A DNA stretch of 64,000 bases from Streptomyces sp. HUAS YS2 (GTDB taxonomy: Bacteria; Actinomycetota; Actinomycetes; Streptomycetales; Streptomycetaceae): assembly GCF_033343995.1 (NCBI RefSeq), contig NZ_CP137573.1, positions 2,046,001 through 2,110,000 on the forward strand. Reading direction: 5' to 3'. This document shows, piece by piece, positions 34,452 through 42,760 of the stretch; within the stretch, counting starts at the first letter, position 1, and each line of letters starts with the position of its first letter. A program made the translations under genes and the position numbers. The notes beneath the pieces are model-generated. The model was not told where the DNA came from, did not search any database, and saw only the letters and a program-made list of their open reading frames with translations.

Positions 34452-34846
34452 GCGGCGCGCTCATCCTGGACAGCGAGGGTCTGGCCAAGGCCGTGCAGCG
34501 CGACCGCGAGGTCCATGAGTGGCTCGCCGCCGCCCGCGACACCGACCTTCCGGTGATCACCTCGGCCGCCGTCCTTGTCGAGGTGATCCACCCCCGGATC
34601 AACGACGCCGCCCTCAAGTGGACGCTGTCCCGGCTGCGGGTCGAGCCGGTCACCCAGGCCATCGCCCAGTCCGCCGCCAGTCTGCTACGTGCGGCCGGCC
34701 TGCACGGCCACAAGTACGCCATCGACGCCATGCTCTGCGCCACCGCCCTCGCCCAGCCAGGCCGCGTCACCATCCTGACGTCCGACGTCGAGGACATCAC
34801 CATGATCACCTCCAACCACCCACACGTCTCCGCCGAGAAGGTCTGA
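34448..34846 (+). CDS. VapC-like PIN-domain toxin
   Basis: A 132-residue PIN-domain ribonuclease. The acidic active-site residues are visible: D8 (LILDSEGL), E45 (AVLVEVIHP), D93 (YAIDAMLCATAL) and D113 (LTSDVEDI). PIN toxins cleave tRNA or rRNA when released from their antitoxin. The GTG start at 34448 overlaps vapB. A toxin-antitoxin pair beside an element end would stabilise the island by post-segregational killing. Confidence 0.87.
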   Translation: MSGALILDSEGLAKAVQRDREVHEWLAAARDTDLPVITSAAVLVEVIHPRINDAALKWTLSRLRVEPVTQAIAQSAASLLRAAGLHGHKYAIDAMLCATALAQPGRVTILTSDVEDITMITSNHPHVSAEKV

Positions 34847-35234
34847 TCCGTGTCGCCCCGGCCTCTCATGCCGGAGCTGTCCGGGACGGGCGAGCTGGTG
34901 GGTCAGCGGGGGCCGGGCCTGTGTTCGGTAATCCAGCGGGCGCCGAGCAGGCCCGAGGCGGCTGTGAGCACTGCGGCGGCGATGACGGTGGCGTTCGGCC
35001 CGGGGAGGTCAGCGCGGACGAGGGCGCCGGCCGGAGGCCGTCGCTCTGCATCCGCGTCGACGGCTGCCGGCTTCACCGGGCTCGCAGCAAGGTGATCAGC
35101 ACGCTGCTCACCTGGGTCGGCGACGAGAATCCGGCGATGCCCTGCCGTCGCCATCGTGGCGACCTGTACCCAAGACGCGCCAGGGCGTCCAGGCGTAGCC
35201 TTAGCTTCAGACGATCCCGTACCGGGCAGGTCAC
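34847..35234. other. Gap with a possible small membrane gene
   Basis: No clear gene fills this 388-bp stretch. The forward frame at 34850-35095 has no recognisable domain. A short minus-strand frame with one hydrophobic helix is listed separately. The region presumably contains the promoter of the phosphatase gene at 35235. Confidence 0.4.
34903..35076 (-). CDS. Possible small single-pass membrane protein
   Basis: A 57-codon minus-strand frame from a GTG at 35076. Residues about 28-49 (NATVIAAAVLTAASGLLGARW) form one convincing hydrophobic helix, followed by a short basic tail (ITEHRPGPR). No ribosome binding site is visible and the N-terminal half looks random, so it may be the remnant of a longer gene or a chance frame. 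Not recognised. Confidence 0.25.
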   Translation of the reverse strand: MKPAAVDADAERRPPAGALVRADLPGPNATVIAAAVLTAASGLLGARWITEHRPGPR

Positions 35235-37628
35235 ATGGCCACGACGCATACATCACGCGACACAGGTCATCAGAACCCTTTCGGCATGACCACGGCAGCG
35301 ATGATCATCGTGGATGCGCAGGGGAAGGTCATTGGCTGGAGCCCGACGGCTCGGGATCTCTACGGTGCCGACACCCGAGATGTGCTCGGCCGCTCGGTGA
35401 GCGAGGTTCTGCGAGACGTTCGCGCCCAGGGTGACACGCAAACTTTCTGGGCAGCGGGAGCCTCGGCACCTGAGGAAGCCTGGAGCGAGACCCGTACCGT
35501 GCGACGCCCGGACGGGTCGCTGGTGGAGACGGTGCTGCGCATCTTCCCGGTGGAGCAGGACCGGGGACAGCCCGCCTGGGTCGTGATGGCGGCGGCCGGC
35601 GCCCGCTATCGGCAGTGGATGACCGAACAGTCGATGTTGTCCGGCCTCTTCACGCAGGCACCTGTGGCGCTGAGCGTCTACGGCCCCGATCTCCGCCTCA
35701 AGTGGGTCAATGCCATCGTGCGGGAGGTCATGGGGTGGCGCACCGACGACTGGGTGGGACAGCCCGACAGCACAGTCTTTCCGCACGGCACGATCCTCTC
35801 CCCTTCGGGTTACCGGGACATGGACGAGGTACTGGAGCAGGTGCTGCGCACCGGCGAAGCCGTGCTCGACCTCCATTGGCACGGGCCCACCCCCGCCACC
35901 TCCGCGCACTACCAGGTCTACTCGTGCTCGTACTTCCGTCTGCAGGACGACGCGGGCCGGCCCCTCGGCGTCTGCGAGGCGGCCGTCGATATCACGGAAC
36001 GCTACGAGGCACAGTCCCGCTTGGCACTGCTCAGCCGAGCCGGCGGTATCGGTACCACGCTCGACATCGGGCAGACGGTGCGGGAACTCGCAGAGCTCGT
36101 GGTTCCGGACTTCGCCGACTCCGCACGGATCGAGGTCGCCGAGACGGTACTGGCCGGAGAAGAAGCCCTGTCCTCGGCCTCCGGCGCGCCGACGGGGCTG
36201 CGACTCATGGTGGAGCGCACCACGGGTGACCCTCCAGTAGCGCGAAATGATCCGCTGTTGGGCGTCATCGGCAGTCCGTCGACGACCGAGGGCCAACGCC
36301 TGCTCGCCTTGCCTCTGCTCCTCGGCGGCACCGCGCTCGGCACGGTCGCCCTCGGCCGGCAGCCACCCCGTGCACCCTTCACCGAGGAGGACCGCGCACT
36401 CGCCGAAGAACTGGCGTCGCGCACCGCGGTGTGCGTGGACAACGCTCGCCGCTACATCCGCGAGCACGGCACGGCGCTGAAACTGCAGCGCGAACTCCTC
36501 CCGCAGGTGCTTCCCCGACCGAGCGGAATCGAGCTCGCGCACCGCTACATCCCCGCCACCGGCCCTCTCGGAGTCGGAGGCGACTGGTACGACGTGATTC
36601 CGCTGTCGGGCGCCCGGGTCGGGCTGGTGGTCGGCGACGTGGTGGGGCACGGAGTGGACGCGGCGGCCACCATGGGACGACTGCGCACGAGCGTGAGGGC
36701 GCTGGCCGCCCTCGACTTGCCACCGGACGAACTCCTGACCCGGCTCGACGACTTGGTGAGTCAGGCACGCGTGGGAATACACCGGACACCGGGCGCCGAG
36801 GCGACGGACCGAGCACTGGGGGCGACCTGCCTGTACGCCGTGTACGACCCCAGCTCCCGCACCTGCGCCATGGCCAGCGCGGGCCACCTCCCGCCGGTCG
36901 CCTCCGGCGGTGGGACGGGGGCCCGACAGACTGAAGCGCTCGACCTGCCGCCGGGCCCCCCGCTCGGCATCGGCGGGCTGCCTTTCGAGAGCAAGGAGTT
37001 CGAATTCGCCGAGGGCACGGTGCTCGCCCTGTTCACCGACGGAATGGTCGAGGCACGCAGCCGGGACGTGGACGAGGGAGTGGCGGACCTGTGCGGCGTA
37101 CTGGACGCCCCGGCTGGCTCCCTGCAGCAGGCGTGCGACGAGATCGTCTCTCTCCGTGTCCAGGGATCCGTCGACGACGATGCCGCACTGCTGCTGGTAC
37201 GCATTCACGCGTTGCCCGCGGACAGCATGGCGTTCTGGCACGTCGCCTCCGACCCGGCCGAGGTGGCCGGAGCACGTGCCCTCGTCCGAGGGAAGCTGGA
37301 GGAGTGGGGGCTGGACGACGCGGCGTTCGTCCTTGAACTGGTCGTCAGCGAGCTCGTCACCAACGCGATCCGGTACGGCCGCCCCCCGGTCTCGCTGCGC
37401 CTGCTCCGCGCCGCCGACCACACGCTGATCTGCGAGGTCTCGGACGGAGGCCACACCTCTCCGCATCTCCGCCGCGCCGGCAACGAGGACGAAGGAGGAC
37501 GGGGCCTTTTCCTCGTGGCGCAGTTCACCGGCTTGTGGGGTACTCGCTACAGCGACCGGGGCAAGACCATCTGGGCCGAGATCGGGCTGGAGCAGGAAGT
37601 GCCGCTGGATCTGTTGGTCGGGCTGTGA
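35235..37628 (+). CDS. PAS-PAS-GAF-SpoIIE phosphatase with C-terminal HATPase domain
   Basis: A 797-residue soluble signalling protein. In order there are a PAS domain (about 18-115; MIIVDAQGKVIGWSPTARDLYG), a second PAS (about 135-258) ending in the DITERYEAQSRL linker, and a GAF domain (about 265-405). A PP2C/SpoIIE phosphatase follows (about 425-635; GGDWYDVIPL, VVGDVVGHGVDAAATM, LFTDGMVEAR), then an anti-sigma-type HATPase (about 650-785; LELVVSELVTNAIRYG, GGRGLFLVAQF). Such proteins switch anti-anti-sigma factors in stress and development in Streptomyces. No anti-sigma partner gene is adjacent. The ATG at 35235 is the conventional start; an ATG at 35286 directly before the PAS core is an alternative. 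Confidence 0.9.
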   Translation: MATTHTSRDTGHQNPFGMTTAAMIIVDAQGKVIGWSPTARDLYGADTRDVLGRSVSEVLRDVRAQGDTQTFWAAGASAPEEAWSETRTVRRPDGSLVETVLRIFPVEQDRGQPAWVVMAAAGARYRQWMTEQSMLSGLFTQAPVALSVYGPDLRLKWVNAIVREVMGWRTDDWVGQPDSTVFPHGTILSPSGYRDMDEVLEQVLRTGEAVLDLHWHGPTPATSAHYQVYSCSYFRLQDDAGRPLGVCEAAVDITERYEAQSRLALLSRAGGIGTTLDIGQTVRELAELVVPDFADSARIEVAETVLAGEEALSSASGAPTGLRLMVERTTGDPPVARNDPLLGVIGSPSTTEGQRLLALPLLLGGTALGTVALGRQPPRAPFTEEDRALAEELASRTAVCVDNARRYIREHGTALKLQRELLPQVLPRPSGIELAHRYIPATGPLGVGGDWYDVIPLSGARVGLVVGDVVGHGVDAAATMGRLRTSVRALAALDLPPDELLTRLDDLVSQARVGIHRTPGAEATDRALGATCLYAVYDPSSRTCAMASAGHLPPVASGGGTGARQTEALDLPPGPPLGIGGLPFESKEFEFAEGTVLALFTDGMVEARSRDVDEGVADLCGVLDAPAGSLQQACDEIVSLRVQGSVDDDAALLLVRIHALPADSMAFWHVASDPAEVAGARALVRGKLEEWGLDDAAFVLELVVSELVTNAIRYGRPPVSLRLLRAADHTLICEVSDGGHTSPHLRRAGNEDEGGRGLFLVAQFTGLWGTRYSDRGKTIWAEIGLEQEVPLDLLVGL

Positions 37629-37711
37629 GCGCGACGCCTGACCCGCGACTGAGGTGGCGGCGGGTCGCCCCGTCGGTCCGCCGACACCTCCGCCCGGGAA
37701 CGGCGGCCGGT

Positions 37712-39181
37712 CTAGGACGCCGTGGCGGGCACGCGCCGGCCGTTGCGCGCTCGTGAGATCAGCACGGCGACCACGATCAGCGCGGCCAGGCCGACCGAGA
37801 TCCAATAGCCCGTGCCGTAGAGGCTTTCCTCGGCGACCTCGATGTCCGTTCCGGGAACGGGGACGACCGAGGCGCTCAGCACGCCGGTGACCAGTGCCGA
37901 TCCGAAGGCGATGCCGATCGCCATGGCAGTGCCGGCCACCCCCGCCGCCATCCCGGCCTTCTCCTCGGGCACCGCCATCTGGGCGATGCTGAAACCGGCC
38001 GTATATCCCATGCTGCACCCGAGGCCGATCACACCGGCGCCCACGAGATAGTGCCACGGGTGGTCGTGGGCCAGAGCGAGCCAGGCGAGTCCCGCGGCAC
38101 TGATGAGCGCACCGTTCACGAGCACAGCGGTGCCGCGCCCCTTTTCGATCGGCCCCCTGACCACCTTGCCACCGACCACGAACATCACCGCGAAGGGCAC
38201 CATGAGCAAGCCCGTCTGCAGCGCGGTGCGACCGAGACCGTATGCCTCCTCGGGCGGGAGGTACGCGGGAACGACCTGGCTGTACGTGCTCAGCAGCAAC
38301 AGGAACGCCGCGTTCACAGCTCCGAACAGGGCGATCGACAGGGATGCCACGGTGACGGAGGGCGCCTTCAGCAGCGCCGCGTCGAACACCGGCGCAGAGG
38401 ACCTGCGTTCGACACGCACCCACAGGGCCGCGCCGACGACACCGGCGAGCAGCGGGGCGACGGCCGCGCCACCCCACACCAGTCCCTGCGTCAGCGTCAG
38501 CAGCACCGCCGCGACCCACGCGATCATCCACACCGTGCCGAGCGCGCCGACGCGACCGGAGGACTGCGCCGGCGGGGAGTGAGGGACGAGCGCGAACGAG
38601 GCGATCGTCGTCGCCGCGAACGCCGCGGTAAGGATCCAGAAGAAGCTGCGCAGGGACAGGTCCTGGACGAGGAGTCCACCGCCGATCATGCCCACGACAA
38701 TCCCGACTCCTGTCGCGATGACCAGCACCTCGACTGCCGTGGTGATCCCGTGCTCCGCCAGGTTCCGCCGCAGGAAGCCCAGAGGCAGCATCTGGGCTGC
38801 GCTGCCGAAGCCCATGATCGTGGAACCGATGAGCAGAGCCGGGTACGAGTCGCCCACGGCGGGCACGAACGCTCCGACGGTAAGACACGCGGACGCGAAC
38901 ACGGACGCATTGCGATCGCCGTACACATCGGCGAGTCGCGGCAGCAGGATGTAGCCCGCGCCTCCTCCCAGCGTGAGCGCGGTGAAGATCCACATGGTCG
39001 CGGACACGGTGGTGAGTCCGTACTGCGCCTGGATGATCGGCAGGAGCGGCGGCAGGATGAAGAGGACCGCGTTGGTCAGGATGACGAGCAGGGCGCCGAT
39101 TCCGATGAGCGCCCTCTTCTGCGGCGCCTTGCCGGCTCTCGACTCCCCGGCCAGGCCTGTCGATTCATTGATCTCAGTCAT
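37712..39181 (-). CDS. MFS transporter
   Basis: A 489-residue MFS protein with about 14 hydrophobic segments (IGIGALLVILTNAVLFILPPLLP near residue 25; VGAGVIGLGCSMGYTAGFSIAQMAV near 395) and a motif-A-like loop LLPRLADVYGDRNASVFASACL. It is convergent with the phosphatase gene. On the minus strand it lies 210 bp after the BVMO/ammonia-lyase genes. It could carry a substrate or intermediate of the catabolic set, but linkage is by position only. Confidence 0.85.
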   Translation of the reverse strand: MTEINESTGLAGESRAGKAPQKRALIGIGALLVILTNAVLFILPPLLPIIQAQYGLTTVSATMWIFTALTLGGGAGYILLPRLADVYGDRNASVFASACLTVGAFVPAVGDSYPALLIGSTIMGFGSAAQMLPLGFLRRNLAEHGITTAVEVLVIATGVGIVVGMIGGGLLVQDLSLRSFFWILTAAFAATTIASFALVPHSPPAQSSGRVGALGTVWMIAWVAAVLLTLTQGLVWGGAAVAPLLAGVVGAALWVRVERRSSAPVFDAALLKAPSVTVASLSIALFGAVNAAFLLLLSTYSQVVPAYLPPEEAYGLGRTALQTGLLMVPFAVMFVVGGKVVRGPIEKGRGTAVLVNGALISAAGLAWLALAHDHPWHYLVGAGVIGLGCSMGYTAGFSIAQMAVPEEKAGMAAGVAGTAMAIGIAFGSALVTGVLSASVVPVPGTDIEVAEESLYGTGYWISVGLAALIVVAVLISRARNGRRVPATAS

Positions 39182-39391
39182 GTTCGTCTCCGATGTGATG
39201 GGGGGGGCGGGACCACGCGTCCATCGGCCGGCCTGCCGCCGGATGCCGGCAGGCCGAACGTCGTACGTATCGCTCTCCTGTGCGGTGGAGGTCCGGTCGG
39301 CGCCCGAACGGCGCCTCCCGGTGCGGCGGGGGCCTTCGGGCCCACCACCGTGAACTGCGGTTTCAAGCCGCCGTGACGACTACCGCTGGTT

Positions 39392-39754
39392 TCAGCTCGC
39401 CGGGACGACAGCGGTCCCTCGTGCCCGGGTGGCCACGATGGGCTCTGCCAGCACCTCGGCCCGGCCGCTGTCGTCGACACCGCGGCAGATGATGCGCAGT
39501 TCGAAGTCGACGGTCCGGCTGCGGGTCCCCTTCGATGCCAGGCGCGCCTCGGCTTCGACGACGTCGCCGCCGCGGACCGGGGCGAGGAACTCGACCGACG
39601 CATAGCCGGCGAACAGGCTCTCGTGGCCGTCGATGGTGATCGCCAGGTGCGTTCCTGCGTCTCCGAACAGCTTCAGCCCGAAGGCCCCGTCGACCAGGTT
39701 CCCCGCGTAGTGCGCCTCGGAGTGGGCGACGTAGCGCTGGTGCACGACCTTCAT
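39392..39754 (-). CDS. Hotdog-fold 3-aminoacyl-CoA ammonia-lyase homologue
   Basis: A 120-residue protein very like 3-aminobutyryl-CoA ammonia-lyase (Kal, lysine fermentation) and beta-alanyl-CoA ammonia-lyase. The shared pattern is AHYAGNLVDGAFGLKLFGDAGTHLAI, then ESLFAGYASVEFLAPVRGGDVVEAEARL and AEVLAEPIVATRARGTAVV. Those enzymes eliminate ammonia from 3-aminoacyl-CoA to give the enoyl-CoA. An ordinary acyl-CoA thioesterase function is the alternative. The ATG at 39754 overlaps the BVMO stop by 4 nt, so the two are co-translated. An enoyl-CoA hydratase domain elsewhere in the island could take the product further. Confidence 0.75.
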   Translation of the reverse strand: MKVVHQRYVAHSEAHYAGNLVDGAFGLKLFGDAGTHLAITIDGHESLFAGYASVEFLAPVRGGDVVEAEARLASKGTRSRTVDFELRIICRGVDDSGRAEVLAEPIVATRARGTAVVPAS

Positions 39755-41415
39755 GCGATCTCCTCATGGATGCGGCCGAGGCGGCGGGCGACGCTCTCGC
39801 CGTCGAGCTCGATGCCCGGGTAGCCGCGCTTGGCGAGTTCGGTGCACATCCGGCGGTACTTGCCGACACCGCCCACATATCCGAGGAAGGTCGTCGGCTT
39901 GCCGGCCACGTTCGACCCCCGGTACCAGGAGTCGGCGGTCGCGTAGAGCGTCTGGTTGACCGTGTCCTCGGTGATCTTCACCCAGTCGCCCTGCGCCTCG
40001 ACCGTCGGCTCGATGACATCGACGCCCTCGGCCTTCGCGTGCCCGATCAGGTCGGTGATCCAGTCGACGGCCTGCTCAATCGTGACCACGACATTGCTCG
40101 CGAGCGCGGGGCTCTGCGGTCCGGCGATCATGAAGAAGTTCGGGAACCCGGCGGCCATGATGCCCAAGTACGTCCGGACGCCCTCGCTCCACGCGTCCTG
40201 GAGCCTGCCGGACTCCGGGGTGGAGACGTTGAGCGCGAACAGCGGGCCGGTGAAGGCGTCGAATCCGATCGCCAGCACGACGGCTTCGACCTCGTAGGAG
40301 CCGGCGCTCGTGACAATGCTGTCGCTCGTCATGGTCTCGATCGACTCGTCGCGCAAGGAGACCACCGACACGTTCGGGCGGTTGAAGGTCTCGTAGTAGT
40401 CGGTGCCGAAGCAGCTGCGCTTGGCGCCGAGCGGGTGGAAGCGGGGTTCGAGGACGGCGGCGGTCCTCGGGTCCCGGACGATCTCGCGGATCTTCCCGCG
40501 CACGAACTCCGCCGCGGTCTCGTTGGCCCTCGCATCGGTCAGCAGATCGGAGAACTCGCCGCCGACGCCGTTGAATCCACTGCGCTCATAGGCCCGCTCG
40601 TAGCGCTCATGCCGCTCCTCGTCGGAGACATCGAACGCGGCGGCGTCCGGAATGCGGTCCGGGATGCCGCCGAGCGAGTGGCGGCACTCCTCGCGGATCG
40701 CCGCGTAGCTGCTCTTGATCTCGTCGACGAAGTCCGCCGCCAGCGCGGCGTTCCGGGCCGGAAACACGTAGTTGGGGGTGCGCTGGAACACGGTGAGGTG
40801 CTCGGCGACCTCGGCGATGAGCGGAATGCACTGCACCGCGGACGACCCGGTGCCGATCACGGCGACACGCTTGCCCGCCAGGTCGCTCAGCGGAATGTTC
40901 CACCGGCTCGTCGAGACCGTGGTCCCGGTGAAGTGCTCCAGGCCCGGCACATCGAAGTCCTTGGGCGTCGAAAGGCCACCCGAGCCGGCAAGCAGATGGC
41001 GACCCCGCCGGGTCCCACCGGAGTCGAGGGTCACCTCCCAGAGCCGCTCGTCAGGGAGCCAGGTCGCGGACGTCACCCGGGTCTCGAAGCTGAAGTGCCG
41101 GCGCAGGTCGAAGCGGTCCGCGACGTGATTGATGTACCTGAGGATCTCGGCCTGCGGAGCGAAGCGCTCAGTCCACGTCCACTCCTGCAGCAGCTCGTGG
41201 CTGAACGAGTACGAGTAGTAGATGCTCTCGACGTCGCACCGGGCACCGGGATACGTGTTCCAGAACCAGGTGCCGCCGACGCCGGGCGCGGCTTCGAATC
41301 CGGCGAAGGTCCAGCCCTTCTCGGCTGCCTTGTACGCCGCGTAGAGGCCGGAGAATCCCGCGCCGACACAGACGAGGTCGACGACGGGAACAGGGGGCGG
41401 AGCGGTCTCAGTCAT
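39751..41415 (-). CDS. Baeyer-Villiger (type I) flavin monooxygenase
   Basis: A 554-residue FAD/NADPH enzyme of the cyclohexanone-monooxygenase class, which inserts oxygen next to a ketone to give an ester or lactone. Visible are the first Rossmann motif GAGFSG (18-23), the BVMO fingerprint GGTWFWNTYPGARCD (47-61), and the second motif GTGSSA near 188. The other fingerprint, FxGxxxHxxxW, reads FTGTTVSTSRW (162-172): Ser168 replaces the usual His. The ATG at 41415 follows GAAGG; longer open sequence upstream has no ribosome binding site. A 25-bp palindrome at 41521-41545 lies in its promoter region. The esterase gene just upstream is the expected next enzyme. Confidence 0.88.
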   Translation of the reverse strand: MTETAPPPVPVVDLVCVGAGFSGLYAAYKAAEKGWTFAGFEAAPGVGGTWFWNTYPGARCDVESIYYSYSFSHELLQEWTWTERFAPQAEILRYINHVADRFDLRRHFSFETRVTSATWLPDERLWEVTLDSGGTRRGRHLLAGSGGLSTPKDFDVPGLEHFTGTTVSTSRWNIPLSDLAGKRVAVIGTGSSAVQCIPLIAEVAEHLTVFQRTPNYVFPARNAALAADFVDEIKSSYAAIREECRHSLGGIPDRIPDAAAFDVSDEERHERYERAYERSGFNGVGGEFSDLLTDARANETAAEFVRGKIREIVRDPRTAAVLEPRFHPLGAKRSCFGTDYYETFNRPNVSVVSLRDESIETMTSDSIVTSAGSYEVEAVVLAIGFDAFTGPLFALNVSTPESGRLQDAWSEGVRTYLGIMAAGFPNFFMIAGPQSPALASNVVVTIEQAVDWITDLIGHAKAEGVDVIEPTVEAQGDWVKITEDTVNQTLYATADSWYRGSNVAGKPTTFLGYVGGVGKYRRMCTELAKRGYPGIELDGESVARRLGRIHEEIA

Positions 41416-41520
41416 GTGAGTGCCTTCGGATAGTCGAAATGCGAGTGCCGTCTGGACATCAGGGCTTCGTCTCGCGGAGGGGAGCCGTTCGCCCCTCGGT
41501 GCGCCGAGCGCGCGCATCAT

Positions 41521-41545
41521 GGTCATCCGACTTAGTCGTATGACC
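41521..41545. promoter_or_regulatory. Near-perfect 25-bp palindrome upstream of the BVMO gene
   Basis: Arms GGTCATCCGACT (41521-41532) and AGTCGTATGACC (41534-41545) flank a single T; only one base pair fails to match. The half-site resembles AGTCAYYTGA sequences in the other two promoter regions of the catabolic set, so this is a candidate operator for the TetR regulator at 45632. Confidence 0.6.
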
Positions 41546-41616
41546 AACGGAATCTAGCCACGGACCCGAGGGCCGTCAATAGTGGAATGCGAGTCGATTC
41601 GCCCGGCTGCGCGCGC

Positions 41617-42588
41617 TCAGGCGCCGGCGACGCCTCGCAGGTGGCGCGCCACCTGCGCGATCGCCTCGTCCGTCCTGGCGAAGACGCCCACTTCGGTGAA
41701 GAAGCCGTGGAACACGCCGGCGCAGCGGGTCACGGTGACCTCGACGCCGTCACGCCGCAGCCTCTCCGCGTACGCCTCGGCATCGTCGCGAAGCGGGTCG
41801 ACCTCGGCGGTGAGAACGAGGGCCGGCGGGAGGTCCCGCAACGATGCGGCATGCATGGGGGCCGCGTAGTGATCGACCGCTCCCGCACAGTCCGGGCCGA
41901 CGTACTGCTCCCAGAACCAGCGGGCATCCGCGCTGTTCAACAGGGGTGCGTCGGCGAAATCCGTCCAGGACGGGGTGGCGAACGCATCGTCGACGGCGGG
42001 GTAGACCAGCACCTGGGACACGGGCCCGGGGAGCCCGAGGTCCCGGAGCTTGAGGCACAGCGCGGCGGCGAGATTACCGCCGGCGGAGTCCCCTCCGACG
42101 GCGATCATGTGCGGATCGATGCCGTACGCGGGAGCCGAGCGGCGCAACCAGGCGAAGGCGTCGAGGCAGTCGTCCAGGGCTGCCGGATAGGGATTCTCCG
42201 GCGCGAGTCGGTACTCCAGGGAGAGCACCGCCCACCCGGATCGGGCGACGATCGCGCGGCATGCCTCGTCGACTCCGTCGAGGGTGCCGAGGACGAAGCC
42301 GCCACCGTGCAGGTAGACCAGCGCCGGGCACGGACCGGCGGACGGCGGCGTGCCGTCCGGGTGGTAGAGGCGTGCCCGGAGCTCGCCGGAGCGGGCCGGC
42401 AGGGTCAGGCGTTCGACCAGATCAAGTGGGGTGAGGGGCCGCTCCGGCGGTGTGGTCGCCAGGAGCTTCCGTGCGACTTCCGCGCCCAGTTCGCGTACGG
42501 GCTTCGTGAGGGTTTCGGCGAGCGATCGCGCCACGGACTGCGCATCGGCATCCAGCTGGTCCCAGTACGGGGGCTTCACTTCATTCAC
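41617..42588 (-). CDS. Alpha/beta-hydrolase (HSL-family esterase)
   Basis: A 323-residue hormone-sensitive-lipase-type esterase. The oxyanion motif YLHGGGFVLG is at 93-102 and the nucleophile GDSAGGN contains Ser168. The acid DPLRDDAEAYAERL and the histidine GVFHGFF lie in the last third. Such enzymes hydrolyse short esters and lactones. In cyclohexanone-type pathways the HSL-family hydrolase ChnC opens the lactone made by the BVMO, which fits its place next to the BVMO gene. The GTG at 42588 follows GAGAGG. Confidence 0.9.
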   Translation of the reverse strand: MNEVKPPYWDQLDADAQSVARSLAETLTKPVRELGAEVARKLLATTPPERPLTPLDLVERLTLPARSGELRARLYHPDGTPPSAGPCPALVYLHGGGFVLGTLDGVDEACRAIVARSGWAVLSLEYRLAPENPYPAALDDCLDAFAWLRRSAPAYGIDPHMIAVGGDSAGGNLAAALCLKLRDLGLPGPVSQVLVYPAVDDAFATPSWTDFADAPLLNSADARWFWEQYVGPDCAGAVDHYAAPMHAASLRDLPPALVLTAEVDPLRDDAEAYAERLRRDGVEVTVTRCAGVFHGFFTEVGVFARTDEAIAQVARHLRGVAGA

Positions 42589-42603
42589 GCTGTGGCCTCT
42601 CTG

Positions 42604-42680
42604 AAGTCATTGACAGGTTGCGAGCTGTACCTCACCATCCTAGTCACCTGATCTAGTCATTTGATCGAGTCATTTGGCCA
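42604..42680. promoter_or_regulatory. AGTCA repeat array in the esterase / SCP2-GS divergent promoter
   Basis: AGTCA occurs four times in the same orientation. The copies at 42642, 42655 and 42668 are spaced exactly 13 bp (AGTCACCTGATC, AGTCATTTGATC, AGTCATTTGGCC), with a further AGTCATTGA at 42605. The array lies between the divergent esterase (42588) and SCP2-like (42761) starts and shares its half-site with 41521-41545 and 46327-46351. Confidence 0.55.
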
Positions 42681-42760
42681 TGAAGATCACGGTCCATCCG
42701 AGATCCGAAGCGACCGATTCGCGGCGCGCGTGATCTCCCGAAGTCGAAAGGACTGGAGGG

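Noticed and set aside
34850..35095. Forward open frame between vapC and the phosphatase gene
   Set aside because: No domain, no clear ribosome binding site, and it overlaps a more plausible minus-strand hydrophobic frame.
35253..38993. Minus-strand frame of over 1200 codons opposite the SpoIIE phosphatase
   Set aside because: Arg/His-rich nonsense translation with no domain, spanning two real genes on different strands.
39200..39207. Run of eight G residues upstream of the MFS gene at 37712-39181, as a phase-variation site
   Set aside because: It lies outside the coding sequence and a single G-run in very GC-rich DNA is weak evidence.
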